DNA from: Streptomyces sp. NTH33
GTDB taxonomy: Bacteria > Actinomycetota > Actinomycetes > Streptomycetales > Streptomycetaceae
Assembly: GCF_003236365.1 (NCBI RefSeq)
Contig: NZ_POTZ01000017.1
Span: 1-33,521, forward strand
DNA length: 33,521 bases
Direction of reading: 5' to 3'
The position numbers and the translations under genes were made by a program. The notes under the pieces were generated by a model. That model made no database searches, was not told the origin of the DNA, and saw nothing but the letters and a program-made list of their open reading frames with translations. Of the stretch, positions 15,725-24,479 are shown one piece after another; positions within the stretch are counted from its first letter, which is position 1; each line of letters begins with the position of its first letter.

Positions 15725-16813
15725 TTATTTGCTTGCCGACCCGCAAATCTTTTCGGCCGCACCCCCGTCGGAGAGCAGCGGCCACAGGCCGTCGGGGCTG
15801 GCAGCTGCCGCCAGGGCTCCGAGTTCCACGGCCCACTCGCCCACGCTGCCGCACTCGTCGCGCCAGCTCCAGATCCTCGTGGTGCACCGTCGTAGGTCGT
15901 GCTCCTCGGTGAAGCCGATCGCGCCGTGGATCTGGTGGGCGATCCGGGCCACCGTTCCGGCCGCGTTCCCGGCGGAGACCTTGGCTGCGGCGACCGCGAG
16001 CTCCCAGGAGGTCCCCTCGTCGAGGGCCCGCGCGGCCGACTCGGCGGCCACCTTGCACAGCAGGACCTCCCCGGCCATCGCGGCGATCTGCTGCTGGACC
16101 GCCTGGAACTTGTCGAGCGGGCGTCCGAACTGGTGTCGCTCGGAGGCGTAGGCGAGCGACATCTCGAGAGCCCGGCGAGCTGCGCCGGCCATCAGCGCCA
16201 GGCGACTCACCGCGCCGCGCGCGGTGAACAGCCGTACCCCGACTGCAGATTCCTCGGGAAGGGTGTGGACCTGGTCCGCGGGGATCACGAGACGGTGGAA
16301 GACCACGTCGTCGCGCGGCTCGCCGGCCAGATTGGTCCCGGGCCGCAGGTCGAGCGTGTCGCGCCGGGTCGTCACGACGTGGCGCCCCACGAGCAGCACC
16401 AGGTGGTCGGCGTGGCGGGCCCACGGCACGCGGGCGAGCTCGCCGTCCAGCACCCACGCACCCGACTCCTCGATCAGACTGAGCCGGGGGCCGCCGACTG
16501 CGGCCGCCATCGGCCCGGCCGGGATCGGCGCGTCGCACTCGGCGAGCAGCCAGGCCGCTTGGAGCGCGGTCTCGGCGAGCGGCACCGTGGCGGAGTGCTC
16601 CCCGAGCACTTCCAGTACCGCGGCGGCGGTGAGCAGGTCGCCGCCCGGTCCGCCCCGCTCTTCGGGGACCGTCAGCAGCGCGATCCCGATCTGGTCGAGC
16701 GCGGACCACAGCGGGGCGTTCCACTCCGCAGCCTCCGCGGGGTCTGCCGATGACGGATGCCGGCCGCACGCGTCGGTCACGGCCTGCGTGAGTGCCTCGG
16801 TGATGTCGTTCAT
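15725..16813 (-). CDS. Acyl-CoA dehydrogenase, non-catalytic (beta-type) partner
   Basis: This 362-residue ACAD-fold protein has a degenerate middle domain (no clear GSDL-type FAD/substrate loop) but keeps the C-terminal helical domain: YASERHQFGRPLDKFQAVQQ, IAHQIHGAIGFTEEHDLRRC and a closing RIWSWRDECGS in place of the IYEGTxEI catalytic segment. This is the pattern of the second subunit in alpha2beta2 heteromeric dehydrogenases such as ChsE1-ChsE2 and FadE26-FadE27 of steroid side-chain degradation. It overlaps the preceding dehydrogenase gene by an ATGA, which supports a 1:1 complex with it. The C-terminus (AAEKICGSASK) falls at the edge of the foreign-looking lyase segment and could have been altered. 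Confidence 0.85.
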   Translation of the reverse strand: MNDITEALTQAVTDACGRHPSSADPAEAAEWNAPLWSALDQIGIALLTVPEERGGPGGDLLTAAAVLEVLGEHSATVPLAETALQAAWLLAECDAPIPAGPMAAAVGGPRLSLIEESGAWVLDGELARVPWARHADHLVLLVGRHVVTTRRDTLDLRPGTNLAGEPRDDVVFHRLVIPADQVHTLPEESAVGVRLFTARGAVSRLALMAGAARRALEMSLAYASERHQFGRPLDKFQAVQQQIAAMAGEVLLCKVAAESAARALDEGTSWELAVAAAKVSAGNAAGTVARIAHQIHGAIGFTEEHDLRRCTTRIWSWRDECGSVGEWAVELGALAAAASPDGLWPLLSDGGAAEKICGSASK

Positions 16814-17961
16814 GAAGCTCCTACTGCCTTCGCCACGATCCCGCGCAGGATCTCGTTCGTGCCCCCACGCAGGGTGAACCCCGGACTGTGCAGGACAGCC
16901 TCGGCCAGCATCCGCGGGAGCCGGTGCAACGAACCGAGGTCGGGCTCGGCCCCTGCCATCATCCGGACCGCGTCGATCAGGCTGCCCTCGAACTGCGTGC
17001 CGAGGTCCTTGACGATCGCCGCGGCGGTGGCGGGGTCCTCACCCTGCTCGAGCCGCCCGGCTACCGAGAGCGACATCTGCCGCAGGGCCCACAGCCGCGC
17101 GACCAGCTCCCCCAACCGAGCCTGGTCGATGTCCACGCCGTTCTCGGCCATCGTCCTCAGCGCCACCACGAGCAGCGGGAAGGTGGACAGGATCCGCTCC
17201 GGGCCGCTGCGCTCCAGGGCGAGCTCGCTCGTGACCTGCTTCCACCCGGCGCCGGGCTCACCCAGTACGCGGGAGTCGGGCACGAAGGTGTCCTGGAACA
17301 CCACCTCGTTGAAGTGGTGCTCGCCGGTCAGCAGCTTGATCGGTCGCACCTCGATGCTCGGGTCGGGAAGCTCGACGATCACCTGCGTCAGGCCGGCGTG
17401 TCTCGACTCGCCAAGCGCCTCCGTCCGGATCAGGGCGATCATGGCGTGGGCGTGATGCGCACCGCTGGTCCAGATCTTGGTGCCGTTGAGCTTCCAGCCA
17501 CCGTCGACCCGGGTGCCGCGGGTGCGGACCGAGGCGAGGTCCGAGCCGGTGTCGGGCTCGCTCATCCCGATGGCGAAGTAACACTCGCCCCGGGCAATGC
17601 GCGGCAGGAAGGTCTGCCGCTGCTCCTCGGTTCCGAAGTTGATCAGCGCCTGTCCCGACTGGCGGTCGGCGATCCAGTGGGCGGCGACCGGCGCGCCGGC
17701 GGCGAGCAGCTCCTCGGTGACGACGAATCGCGCCAGCGCCCCCTCTGCCGAGCCGCCGTACTTCGTGGGAAAGGCCATGCCGATCCAGCCTCGCTCGGCG
17801 AGCCGACGGCTGAAGCCCGGGTCCCAGCCCGCGAGCCACTGGTCGCAGTGCGGGGTGATCCGGCCCGCCGCGATCTCGTCCTGCAGGAACGCTCGCACCC
17901 GGTGCCGAAGCTCCACCAGCCGCTCCGGCAGCGTCACGGGTGACAAGGTCAGGAACTCCAT
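16810..17961 (-). CDS. Acyl-CoA dehydrogenase, catalytic (alpha-type) subunit of a heteromer
   Basis: This 383-residue protein has the full ACAD set: GMSEPDTGSDLASVRTRGTR, GWKLNGTKIWTSGAHHAHA, LTGEHHFNEVVFQDTFVPD and the C-terminal SPGFTLRGGTNEILRGIVAK. The C-terminal segment lacks the SCAD-type catalytic Glu. Instead E250 in ELALERSGPERI sits at the isovaleryl-CoA-dehydrogenase/FadE26 position, the usual place in heteromeric enzymes. I chose the ATG at 17961 because GGAAGGG precedes it; an extension to 18051 is open but not ACAD-like. It follows the crotonase gene by 31 bp and overlaps its partner gene by four bases. It belongs to the operon starting at the thiolase gene and operator E. Confidence 0.9.
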   Translation of the reverse strand: MEFLTLSPVTLPERLVELRHRVRAFLQDEIAAGRITPHCDQWLAGWDPGFSRRLAERGWIGMAFPTKYGGSAEGALARFVVTEELLAAGAPVAAHWIADRQSGQALINFGTEEQRQTFLPRIARGECYFAIGMSEPDTGSDLASVRTRGTRVDGGWKLNGTKIWTSGAHHAHAMIALIRTEALGESRHAGLTQVIVELPDPSIEVRPIKLLTGEHHFNEVVFQDTFVPDSRVLGEPGAGWKQVTSELALERSGPERILSTFPLLVVALRTMAENGVDIDQARLGELVARLWALRQMSLSVAGRLEQGEDPATAAAIVKDLGTQFEGSLIDAVRMMAGAEPDLGSLHRLPRMLAEAVLHSPGFTLRGGTNEILRGIVAKAVGAS

Positions 17962-17992
17962 TGATGCCCTTCCATGATCGGGCCACGCCCCG

Positions 17993-18784
17993 TCATCGCA
18001 CGGCCCAGCGGCCGGTGTAGTGAGGAGGGTCGGTCTTGTCCAGGAACGCACGGAACGCCGCGGGCGCGTCCTCGGTGGCGAAGTTGACGGCCTGGGCGGC
18101 GGCCTCGTTGCGGATCGCTGCGGGTAGGTCGATGCCGACGCCCTCGTTCAGCAGTGCCTTGGTCTGCTCGAGCGCGACCGGCGGCAACGCCGCCAGCCTC
18201 TGCGCGACGTCGGCGACGAAGTCGTCGAGCTGGTCCGCGGGCCGCATCCAGGTGACCATGCCCAGGCGGTGAGCCTCGGCCGCGTCGATGACCTCCGCGA
18301 GCAGCGCCAGCCGCTTCGCCTGCTGGAGACCGACGACACGCGGGAGCAGCCACGAGCCACCGAAGTCGATCGACAGCCCACGGCGGGTGAAGATCTCGGT
18401 GAACCGGGCCCGGCTGGAAGCGACGACGACATCGCAGGCCAGGGCCATGTTGCAGCCGGCTCCCGCCGCGACCCCGTCCACCTTGGCGATCACGGGCATC
18501 GGCAGCTCGAACAGTGCGAGCGCGACGTCCCCGATGCGGCGCAGCCGCGGAATGGGGTGCTCGTCGTGCGTGCTCTTGGCGACGTCCGCACCGGCGCAGA
18601 AGTCGCCCCCGGCGCCCTGGAGGACGACCACCCGGGTGTCGGCGTCGTTGCGGACGTGCTGGAGCATCTCGGTGAGCGTGCGCCACATCGACTCGTCGAT
18701 GGCGTTCTTGCGCTCCGGGCGGTTCAACGTGATCGTCGTGATGCCGAGGGCCGAGGTGAGAAGCACCGGCTCCTGCGAGTTCAT
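17993..18784 (-). CDS. Enoyl-CoA hydratase/isomerase (PaaG-like)
   Basis: A 263-residue crotonase. The oxyanion-hole segments are DFCAGADVAKS and DGVAAGAGCNMALACDVVVA. The active-site stretch is FTEIFTRRGLSIDFGGSWLLPR. The Glu in FTEI matches the first catalytic Glu of hydratases, but the second position is Asp (SIDFGG), as in PaaG-type isomerases (GLIPDxGGTWLLPR). A double-bond or ring isomerase is therefore as likely as a hydratase. It lies 15 bp after the next crotonase and before the dehydrogenase pair. Confidence 0.9.
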   Translation of the reverse strand: MNSQEPVLLTSALGITTITLNRPERKNAIDESMWRTLTEMLQHVRNDADTRVVVLQGAGGDFCAGADVAKSTHDEHPIPRLRRIGDVALALFELPMPVIAKVDGVAAGAGCNMALACDVVVASSRARFTEIFTRRGLSIDFGGSWLLPRVVGLQQAKRLALLAEVIDAAEAHRLGMVTWMRPADQLDDFVADVAQRLAALPPVALEQTKALLNEGVGIDLPAAIRNEAAAQAVNFATEDAPAAFRAFLDKTDPPHYTGRWAVR

Positions 18785-18799
18785 GAAGAGAACCTGCCT

Positions 18800-19582
18800 T
18801 CATCTGCCTTCGAACGACGGCGTTCGTCGCTCACGGAGGGCGGCGCGAGCTTCCTGGGAGTCCCTGGTTCCGTGCACGACGGCCAGGTGGGACGAGATGA
18901 GGTCGAGCGCGGTGCGCAGGTCGGCGTGGACCGACTGCTGCGCGGCCCGCTTGATCATCGCGACGTTGATCGGCGGCTGCTGAGCGAGCCGGCACGCGAA
19001 GGCCCGGTAGGCACCCATGAAGTCGGCGTCGGCGTGGACCTTGGTCGCCAGGCCGATCCGCAGGGCCTCGTCCGCGTCGATGAAGTCGCCGGTCCACAGC
19101 AGCTCCAGGGCCTTCGACATGCCGACCAGGCGGGGCAGGTAGTAGCACCCGCCGTCGCCCGGCACCAGGCCGACGCGGATGTAGCCCTCCGACATCCGGG
19201 CCGACTGCGCCAGCAGGCGGATGTCGCACATGAGGGCCATGTCCATGCCGGCGCCGACGGCGACGCCGTTGACGGCGGCGATGACGGGCTTGGACAGCTC
19301 GTCGACGGCGCGGGCGACCTCGTGCACGCCCTCGGTCAGCATCGACTTCAGCGCCAGCGGCTCGTCGCCGACGGCCTCGAGGACCGACAGGTCGATGCCG
19401 GAGCAGAAGGCGTCACCGGCGCCGGTGACCACGACGACCCGCACGTCTGGATCGGTGCGCGCCGAACGGAGCGCGGCCGCCCACGCCTCGATCATCTCCA
19501 GTGTGAACGCGTTCTTCGCGTGTGGACGGTTGAGCAGGATGGTGCCCACGCCATCGCGAACGGTGTACTCCAGGTCAGCCAT
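18800..19582 (-). CDS. Enoyl-CoA hydratase/isomerase family protein
   Basis: A 260-residue crotonase with ILLNRPHAKNAFT, DAFCSGIDLSVLE, NGVAVGAGMDMALMCDIRLL and the active-site region MSEGYIRVGLVPGDGGCYYL. The first Glu is kept (SEGY) and the second position is Asp (PGDGG). It may hydrate or isomerise an unsaturated acyl-CoA. It starts 7 bp after the SDR gene with a GGTAGGG ribosome site, in the operon running from 21587 down to 15725. Two crotonases in tandem suggest that two different enoyl-CoA intermediates are handled. Confidence 0.9.
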   Translation of the reverse strand: MADLEYTVRDGVGTILLNRPHAKNAFTLEMIEAWAAALRSARTDPDVRVVVVTGAGDAFCSGIDLSVLEAVGDEPLALKSMLTEGVHEVARAVDELSKPVIAAVNGVAVGAGMDMALMCDIRLLAQSARMSEGYIRVGLVPGDGGCYYLPRLVGMSKALELLWTGDFIDADEALRIGLATKVHADADFMGAYRAFACRLAQQPPINVAMIKRAAQQSVHADLRTALDLISSHLAVVHGTRDSQEARAALRERRTPSFEGR

Positions 19583-19589
19583 CGGAGCC

Positions 19590-20354
19590 CTACCGAGGTG
19601 CCATGCGAAGAGCGCCGTCGAGGCGGATGGTCTCGCCGTTGAGGTAGGCGTTCTCCAGGATGTGACACGCGAGCTGGGCGTACTCGTCGGGCAGCCCGAG
19701 ACGCCGCGGGTTCGGGACGCTGGCGGACAGGCTCTCCCGGACGTCCTCGCGGAGGCGGCCGAGCAGCGGCGTGTCCATGATGCCTGGCGCGATCGAGCAC
19801 ACGCGGATGCCCTTGCTGGCGAGGTCGCGGGCCGCGGTGAGGGTCATGCCCACGATGCCGGCCTTGGAGGCGGTGTAGGGGATCTGCCCGATCTGACCCT
19901 CGTACGCCGCCACGGACGCCGTCATGATGATGGCGCCGCGCTCGCCGCCGACCGCCTCGTGCTTGGCCATCCGGGCGGCTCCGAGCCGGAGCGCGTTGAA
20001 GCTGCCGACCAGGTTCAGCCTGATGACGAACTCGAAGTCCTCGAGGGATCCCGGGTTGCCGTCCTTGTCGAGCAGGCGGAGCCTGCGACCGCTCCCGGCG
20101 CAGTGCACGATCCCCTTGAGCGGCCCGAGGCGCTCGGCCGCGTCCAGGGCCGCCCCGAAGGACGCCTCGTCGCTCACGTCGCCTGGCGTGAACAGGGCGT
20201 TGTCACCCAGCTCCTTGGCCGTTGCCTCGCCGGCGGAGGTGGGGAGGTCGACCAGAGCCACCTTGGCGCCGGCGTTGATCAACCGCTGCGCCGTGGCCAG
20301 GCCGAGACCGGACGCTCCGCCCGTCACCGCGATGACGGATCCGTTCACCTGCAT
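19590..20354 (-). CDS. SDR, type II 3-hydroxyacyl-CoA dehydrogenase-like
   Basis: This 254-residue short-chain dehydrogenase has TGGASGLG at 11-18 and a VDLP acidic end of beta-2 (NAD preference). The catalytic triad is S147, Y160 and K164 (TASVAAY, YTASK). The NNAG motif appears as HCAG. The overall pattern, including the long DKDGNPGSLEDFEFVIRLNL insert and the end ENAYLNGETIRLDGALRMAP, matches HSD17B10-like 3-hydroxyacyl-CoA dehydrogenases. It would oxidise the beta-hydroxyacyl-CoA before thiolysis. An AGGAG site precedes the ATG. A truncated relative with the same C-terminal motif lies at 23460-23697. Confidence 0.92.
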   Translation of the reverse strand: MQVNGSVIAVTGGASGLGLATAQRLINAGAKVALVDLPTSAGEATAKELGDNALFTPGDVSDEASFGAALDAAERLGPLKGIVHCAGSGRRLRLLDKDGNPGSLEDFEFVIRLNLVGSFNALRLGAARMAKHEAVGGERGAIIMTASVAAYEGQIGQIPYTASKAGIVGMTLTAARDLASKGIRVCSIAPGIMDTPLLGRLREDVRESLSASVPNPRRLGLPDEYAQLACHILENAYLNGETIRLDGALRMAPR

Positions 20355-20456
20355 GCTGTTCTCCTGTCAGTGGGGCCCGGCGCCGCGGGCACCGGATCTG
20401 CGATCCCCCACGGGATGGGGGTGAGGCCGCCCAGGTGGGCGGGCGGCGGAGCCGCG

Positions 20457-21587
20457 TCAGAGCAGCTCGAGGATGGTGGCGTTGGCCAGGCCACCGGCCT
20501 CGCACATCGTCTGGAGCCCGTAGCGGATCCCGTTGTCGCGCATGTGGTGCACCAGTCGGGTCATCAAGATGGCGCCCGACCCGCCGAGGGGATGACCGAC
20601 GGCGATGGCGCCGCCGAGCGGGTTCAGGCGGTCTTCCTTCGCACCGGTCTCGGCCAGCCAGGCCAGGGGGACCGGGGCGAACGCCTCGTTGACCTCGAAG
20701 GCGCCGATCTCGTCGAGTGCGAGTCCCGACTTCTTCAGCGCCAGCTCGGTGGCCCGGATCGGAGCCGTCAGCATGATCACCGGGTCGTCGCCGGCCACAA
20801 CGGCGGTGTGGATCCGGGCGATGGGTGTGAGGCCGTTGGCCTGGGCGATCTCCGAAGTGGTCAGCAGCAGCGCGCCCGCCCCGTCGGAGATCTGAGAGGC
20901 GTTGCCGGCGGAGATGACGCCGTCGCTCTTGAAGGGGGTCGCCAGCGTGGCGAGCTTCTCGAGCGAGCCGCCCCGCCGGATGCCCTCGTCGGCCGCCAAG
21001 CCGCCGAGCGGCACCAGCTGCGAGGCGAACGCACCGGCGTCGACCGCGGCGGCGGCCAGCTCATGGGAGCGAAGGGCGTACTCGTCGAGCGTGGTGCGGG
21101 ACAGCCCCCACCGCTCGGCGATCATCTCGGCACCGATGCCCTGGTTGAATCCGTCCACGCCGTAGTGCTCGAGCACGGCGGTGGGCACGGTCTGGGCCCC
21201 CTGCGCGGCGCTGCCCATCGGCACGCGGGTCATCGACTCGACTCCGCCGGCGACGGCGAAGTCGTACTGCCCCGCGATCACACCCGCTGCCGCGAAGCTC
21301 ACGGCCTGCTGGCTCGAGCCGCACGCCCGGTTCACCGACGTGGCGGGCACGCTCTCGGGCCAGCCGGCCGTCAGCACCGCGTTGCGGCCGATGTTGCTGG
21401 CCTGCTCGGAGACCTGGCTCACGCAGCCCCAGATCACGTCGTCGACGAGAGACGGCTCGAGGTCGTTGCGCTCGGCCAGGGCGCGCAGCACGGTCGCCGA
21501 GAGATCTGCGGGGTGGATGTCCGCCAGGGCGCCGTTCCGCTTGCCGATGGGTGTCCGTACGGCGTCGACGATCACCGCATCTCTCAT
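20457..21587 (-). CDS. Thiolase (acetyl-CoA acyltransferase)
   Basis: This 376-residue thiolase performs the last beta-oxidation step. The nucleophile is C89 (SVNRACGSSQQA), N300 lies in EVNEAFAPV, H332 is in AIAVGHPLGGSGA and the second Cys is C362 (MCEAGGLANATI). It starts MRDAVIVDAVRTPIGKRNGA with GGGAG upstream. It is the first gene after operator E and probably heads the operon thiolase-SDR-crotonase-crotonase-dehydrogenase pair. Length and residues are intact. Confidence 0.95.
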   Translation of the reverse strand: MRDAVIVDAVRTPIGKRNGALADIHPADLSATVLRALAERNDLEPSLVDDVIWGCVSQVSEQASNIGRNAVLTAGWPESVPATSVNRACGSSQQAVSFAAAGVIAGQYDFAVAGGVESMTRVPMGSAAQGAQTVPTAVLEHYGVDGFNQGIGAEMIAERWGLSRTTLDEYALRSHELAAAAVDAGAFASQLVPLGGLAADEGIRRGGSLEKLATLATPFKSDGVISAGNASQISDGAGALLLTTSEIAQANGLTPIARIHTAVVAGDDPVIMLTAPIRATELALKKSGLALDEIGAFEVNEAFAPVPLAWLAETGAKEDRLNPLGGAIAVGHPLGGSGAILMTRLVHHMRDNGIRYGLQTMCEAGGLANATILELL

Positions 21588-21611
21588 GAGTTGCTCCCTA
21601 CGCTAAATAGA

Positions 21612-21629
21612 TTGTCGGTTGACCAACTA
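21612..21629. promoter_or_regulatory. TetR-type operator E
   Basis: TTGTCGGTTGACCAACTA lies 24 bp upstream of the thiolase ATG. The reverse complement TAGTTGGTCAACCGACAA aligns with sites A, B and F. It should control the operon of 21587 down to 15725. The rest of 21630-21878 holds nothing recognisable. Confidence 0.72.
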
Positions 21630-21878
21630 ATTTTCTGCCTCGATGGGACCACATGTTGCGAGTCGGCACAAGAGCTGCTTCCGAAATGACCCTGAAGGTC
21701 ACCGGCCGGAGGATCGGCGTCGTGCGTCACCATGCGCGAGGTCGCTCGGCTGCCGCCTCCCCGGCTCCAAGCCGGTGGTCTTCCGGACGTGCCAAGGTGC
21801 ATTCCGCGGCGCTGACGTCCGGCAATAGCCGGCGTGCGGGGCCGAGGACCACGTCCTGGACGCAGGTGTCTCGGACGG

Positions 21879-22634
21879 TCATTGCTTGGCGGTCTCGCCA
21901 CCGTCGATCACGTAAACGGCCCCGGAGACGAACTTCGAGCTCGTCGACGACAGGTAGCAGACCAGGGGCCCGATCTCGTCGGGCTCCGCCATCCGCCGCG
22001 CGGGGATCTTGCGTACCCGCTTGGCCAGGATGTCCGGGTTGCTCGTGACGTAGGACTGGGCCTCGGTGGCGAATGCCCCAGGAGCGATGGCGTTGACCTG
22101 GATGTCGTGACGCGCCCACTCGGCCGCGAGTGCCTTGGTCAGCTGGATCGCTGCGCCCTTGGAGGCCGAGTAGGCGGCCAGCGTCGCCTTGCCGAGGATG
22201 CCCGAGGTCGACACCACGTTGATGATGCGGCCGCCCTGTTCCGCCTCGACGAAGTGGCGCGCGGCGGCTTGGGAGAGCACGGCGATGGAGGCGACGTTGA
22301 CTTCCATGACCTCGTCGAAGAGGGACATGTCCATCTCGAGGAAGTTCGCCGCGGGTGCGATGCCCGCGTTGTTCACGACCACGTCGAGGCGCCCGAGCCG
22401 CTCCACGGCCACGGCCGCAAGGGCCGCGACCTGCTCGCGGTCACGCATGTCGCACACGTGGGGGTGGATTTCGCCGGCGAAGCTCTCCGCGGCCAGCTCC
22501 TTCAGGCTGGCCTCTGTCCTCGCGACGGCCAGGACGTTCGCGCCCTCGGCGGCCAACGCACGCGCCGCGGATCGTCCCAAGCCCTTGCTGGCGCCGGTCA
22601 CGATGACCCCGCGGCCTGTCAGGTTCAATTCCAT
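21879..22634 (-). CDS. SDR family oxidoreductase
   Basis: A 251-residue classical SDR with TGASKGLG (13-20), NNAG (88-91), S142, Y155 and K159 (YSASK), and the C-terminal SSKFVSGAVYVIDGG. The residues after beta-2 (ARTEASL) suggest NADP(H). It may oxidise a hydroxy group on the pathway substrate or a 3-hydroxyacyl-CoA. I chose the ATG at 22634 (GAGGAAG upstream) over the open extension to 22721, which would overlap the preceding gene. It is the last gene of the minus-strand unit that begins at the aldehyde dehydrogenase (27030). Confidence 0.91.
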   Translation of the reverse strand: MELNLTGRGVIVTGASKGLGRSAARALAAEGANVLAVARTEASLKELAAESFAGEIHPHVCDMRDREQVAALAAVAVERLGRLDVVVNNAGIAPAANFLEMDMSLFDEVMEVNVASIAVLSQAAARHFVEAEQGGRIINVVSTSGILGKATLAAYSASKGAAIQLTKALAAEWARHDIQVNAIAPGAFATEAQSYVTSNPDILAKRVRKIPARRMAEPDEIGPLVCYLSSTSSKFVSGAVYVIDGGETAKQ

Positions 22635-22671
22635 GCTGTCTTCCTCATCAGATCGAGTGCGCTGTCGCGAC

Positions 22672-23457
22672 TCACGAGCCTGTCCACACCGGCGCGCGCT
22701 TCTCGGTGAAGGCACGCGCACCCTCGACGGCGTCCGCCGACGACCGCACGGGCTCGGTCAGCTCGGACTGACGCTCGAACGCCTCGGCCACTGGCCAGCT
22801 GGGACTGTCCTGCAGGATCTTCTTCGTCGCTGCGACGGCCAGCGGGCCACAGGCAGCCACCTCGGCCGCGAGCTCCGTGGCCGCGGCCACCGCGGTGCCC
22901 GGCGCCACCACCTTGTTGACCAGGCCCAGACGCTCGGCCTCGACCGCAGAGATCTGCTTGCCGGTCAGCGCCAGCTCCATGGCCAGGTGGTAGGGCAGCC
23001 GTCCGGGCAGCCGCAGCAGGCCACCGCCGGCGGCGACGAGACCGCGCTTGACCTCGGGGAGCGCGAAGAACGCGTTCTCGGCGGCCACGATCATGTCGCA
23101 GGCCAGGACGATCTCGAAGCCACCCGCGACGGCCGGCCCATCGACCGCCGCGATGATGGGCTTGCGCGGTGGCTCCTGCACGATGCCCGCGAACCCGCGC
23201 CGTGGCGTGATCGGTCGCTCTCCGCGCAGGAAAGCCTTCAGGTCCATGCCGGCGCAGAACGTGGGTCCGTTCGCCGCCAGGACCGCGACCGTGAGATCGC
23301 GACGCTCGTCGAACTCGGTCAGCGCCTCGTCGATCGCCATGGCCAGGGCGAGGTTGACCGCGTTGCGCGCGGCCGGTCGGTTCAGCGTGAGGGTGCGTAC
23401 GCCGTTGTTGTCGGAGACGAGCAGCGGTCGCTCGGCGTTGGTGTCGGAGGAAGTCAC
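22672..23457 (-). CDS. Enoyl-CoA hydratase/isomerase family protein
   Basis: A 261-residue crotonase (GTG start at 23457). It shows TLTLNRPAARNAVN, PTFCAGMDLKAFL, DGPAVAGGFEIVLACDMIVA and FALPEVKRGLVAAGGGLLRL. The first Glu (LPEV) is kept but the second catalytic position is Ala, a form common among mycobacterial EchA proteins whose activity may be isomerase or lyase rather than hydratase. The GTG lies two bases after the stop of the truncated SDR frame, so the original operon arrangement was SDR then crotonase. The frame is open upstream to 23934 but that part overlays the SDR fragment and the amidohydrolase. Confidence 0.88.
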   Translation of the reverse strand: MTSSDTNAERPLLVSDNNGVRTLTLNRPAARNAVNLALAMAIDEALTEFDERRDLTVAVLAANGPTFCAGMDLKAFLRGERPITPRRGFAGIVQEPPRKPIIAAVDGPAVAGGFEIVLACDMIVAAENAFFALPEVKRGLVAAGGGLLRLPGRLPYHLAMELALTGKQISAVEAERLGLVNKVVAPGTAVAAATELAAEVAACGPLAVAATKKILQDSPSWPVAEAFERQSELTEPVRSSADAVEGARAFTEKRAPVWTGS

Positions 23458-23459
23458 GG

Positions 23460-23697
23460 TCAGTTCCCGGGGAGTCGTGAGGCGGCGTCGAGACGGATGG
23501 TTTCGCCGTTCAACATGGGGTTCTCGATGATGTGGGCGGCCAGCAGCCCGAACTCGTCGGGGCGGCCCATGCGGTCCGGGTGGGGGATGGATCCGGCGAA
23601 CCGTTCGAACGTCGAGGCCGGCAGCCAGGTGTCGAACAGGCCGGGGGGCGATGGTGCAGGCCCGGATCAGGTGGCGAGAGAGGTCGCGGGCGACTCG
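23460..23697 (-). pseudogene. SDR (hydroxyacyl-CoA dehydrogenase-like), C-terminal fragment
   Basis: Minus-strand reading gives RVARDLSRHLIRACTIAP and then, after removing one base from the G-run at 23643-23648, GLFDTWLPASTFERFAGSIP and HIIENPMLNGETIRLDAASR, with a stop at 23460. The tail closely parallels the SDR at 19590 (HILENAYLNGETIRLDGALR), so this is a paralogue. Its N-terminal two thirds are missing. The fragment begins inside the last codons of the amidohydrolase gene, so a deletion joined the two genes. Confidence 0.8.
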
Positions 23698-24479
23698 ATT
23701 CGAAGCAGTCGCGCCAGGTTTCCGCCGAGGATCCCGCTCTCCTCCTCGGCGGTCAGGCCGAGGGCCTTGATCGCCGCGATCTCCGTCGCGGGGTCGGTCA
23801 TGGGCCAGTCCGACCCGAACACGACGCGATGGGACCCGTGGCGGCGGATGATGCTCGTGACCCGCTCGGGCGGGAGCGTGCCCATGCTCGGCGGCCACGA
23901 GGTCTCGAGATGGACGTTGCTCCCGACCGACCACTGCTCGGCCTCGTCGAGGACCTGGTAGCCGCCGTAGTGCGCCGCGATGAGACGCAGACCGGTGATC
24001 TCGGTCATCATCGCGTGGAGGCTCTTCGGGGCGCCCCGCTCGTTCTGGTGCGCGTCGCCTCCGGAGCCGACGTGCGCGATGACCGGGATGTCGTTCTCGG
24101 CCAGTGCGACGAGGATCTCGCGCGTCCTGGCGTCGGCGAAGGCCACCGACTGGAACAGCGGGTGCAGCTTCACGCCGACGACGCCGTTGTCCCGGAGGGC
24201 GGCGAGGTTCTCCTCCACCGACAGGTCGGGATGGACGGTGCCGAAGGGCACGAAGCGGGACCGGTCGACCCGGCCGATGAACTCGTTGGTGCGCTGGACT
24301 GTCCGGCCCGCGTTCGCCACCGCGAGCGTCATCGCCATGTCGATGCCGGCGGCGTCCATCGTGCGTCGCAGACCGTCCAGGGTGCCGTCGTGCACGGGGT
24401 CCAGGCCCACGGGACGGTCGGCCAGGACCTTTCGGGCGATCTCGTCGGGCCAGACGTGGCAGTGGGCGTCGATGATCAC
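23667..24479 (-). CDS. Amidohydrolase family protein (amidohydrolase 2 / ACMSD-like)
   Basis: A 270-residue TIM-barrel metal-dependent hydrolase or decarboxylase. It begins MIIDAHCHVW with the HxH metal ligands H6 and H8, continues with VGVKLHPLFQSVAF, PVIAHVGSGGD and LIAAHYGG (further His ligands), and has the metal-binding Asp in FGSDWPMTDP. PF04909 members include ACMSD-type decarboxylases and ring-opening or lactone hydrolases. In a beta-oxidation island it may hydrolyse or decarboxylate a cyclic intermediate. The ATG overlaps the upstream dehydrogenase stop by four bases. The C-terminus (LARLLRIESPATSLAT) reaches normal length but its last residues overlap the SDR fragment and may have been changed by the deletion. 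Confidence 0.87.
   Translation of the reverse strand: MIIDAHCHVWPDEIARKVLADRPVGLDPVHDGTLDGLRRTMDAAGIDMAMTLAVANAGRTVQRTNEFIGRVDRSRFVPFGTVHPDLSVEENLAALRDNGVVGVKLHPLFQSVAFADARTREILVALAENDIPVIAHVGSGGDAHQNERGAPKSLHAMMTEITGLRLIAAHYGGYQVLDEAEQWSVGSNVHLETSWPPSMGTLPPERVTSIIRRHGSHRVVFGSDWPMTDPATEIAAIKALGLTAEEESGILGGNLARLLRIESPATSLAT

Noticed and set aside
19221-21689. 822-codon open frame on the plus strand
   Set aside because: It is antisense to the SDR, thiolase and crotonase genes, rich in Arg/Gly/His, with no motif; a high-GC shadow.
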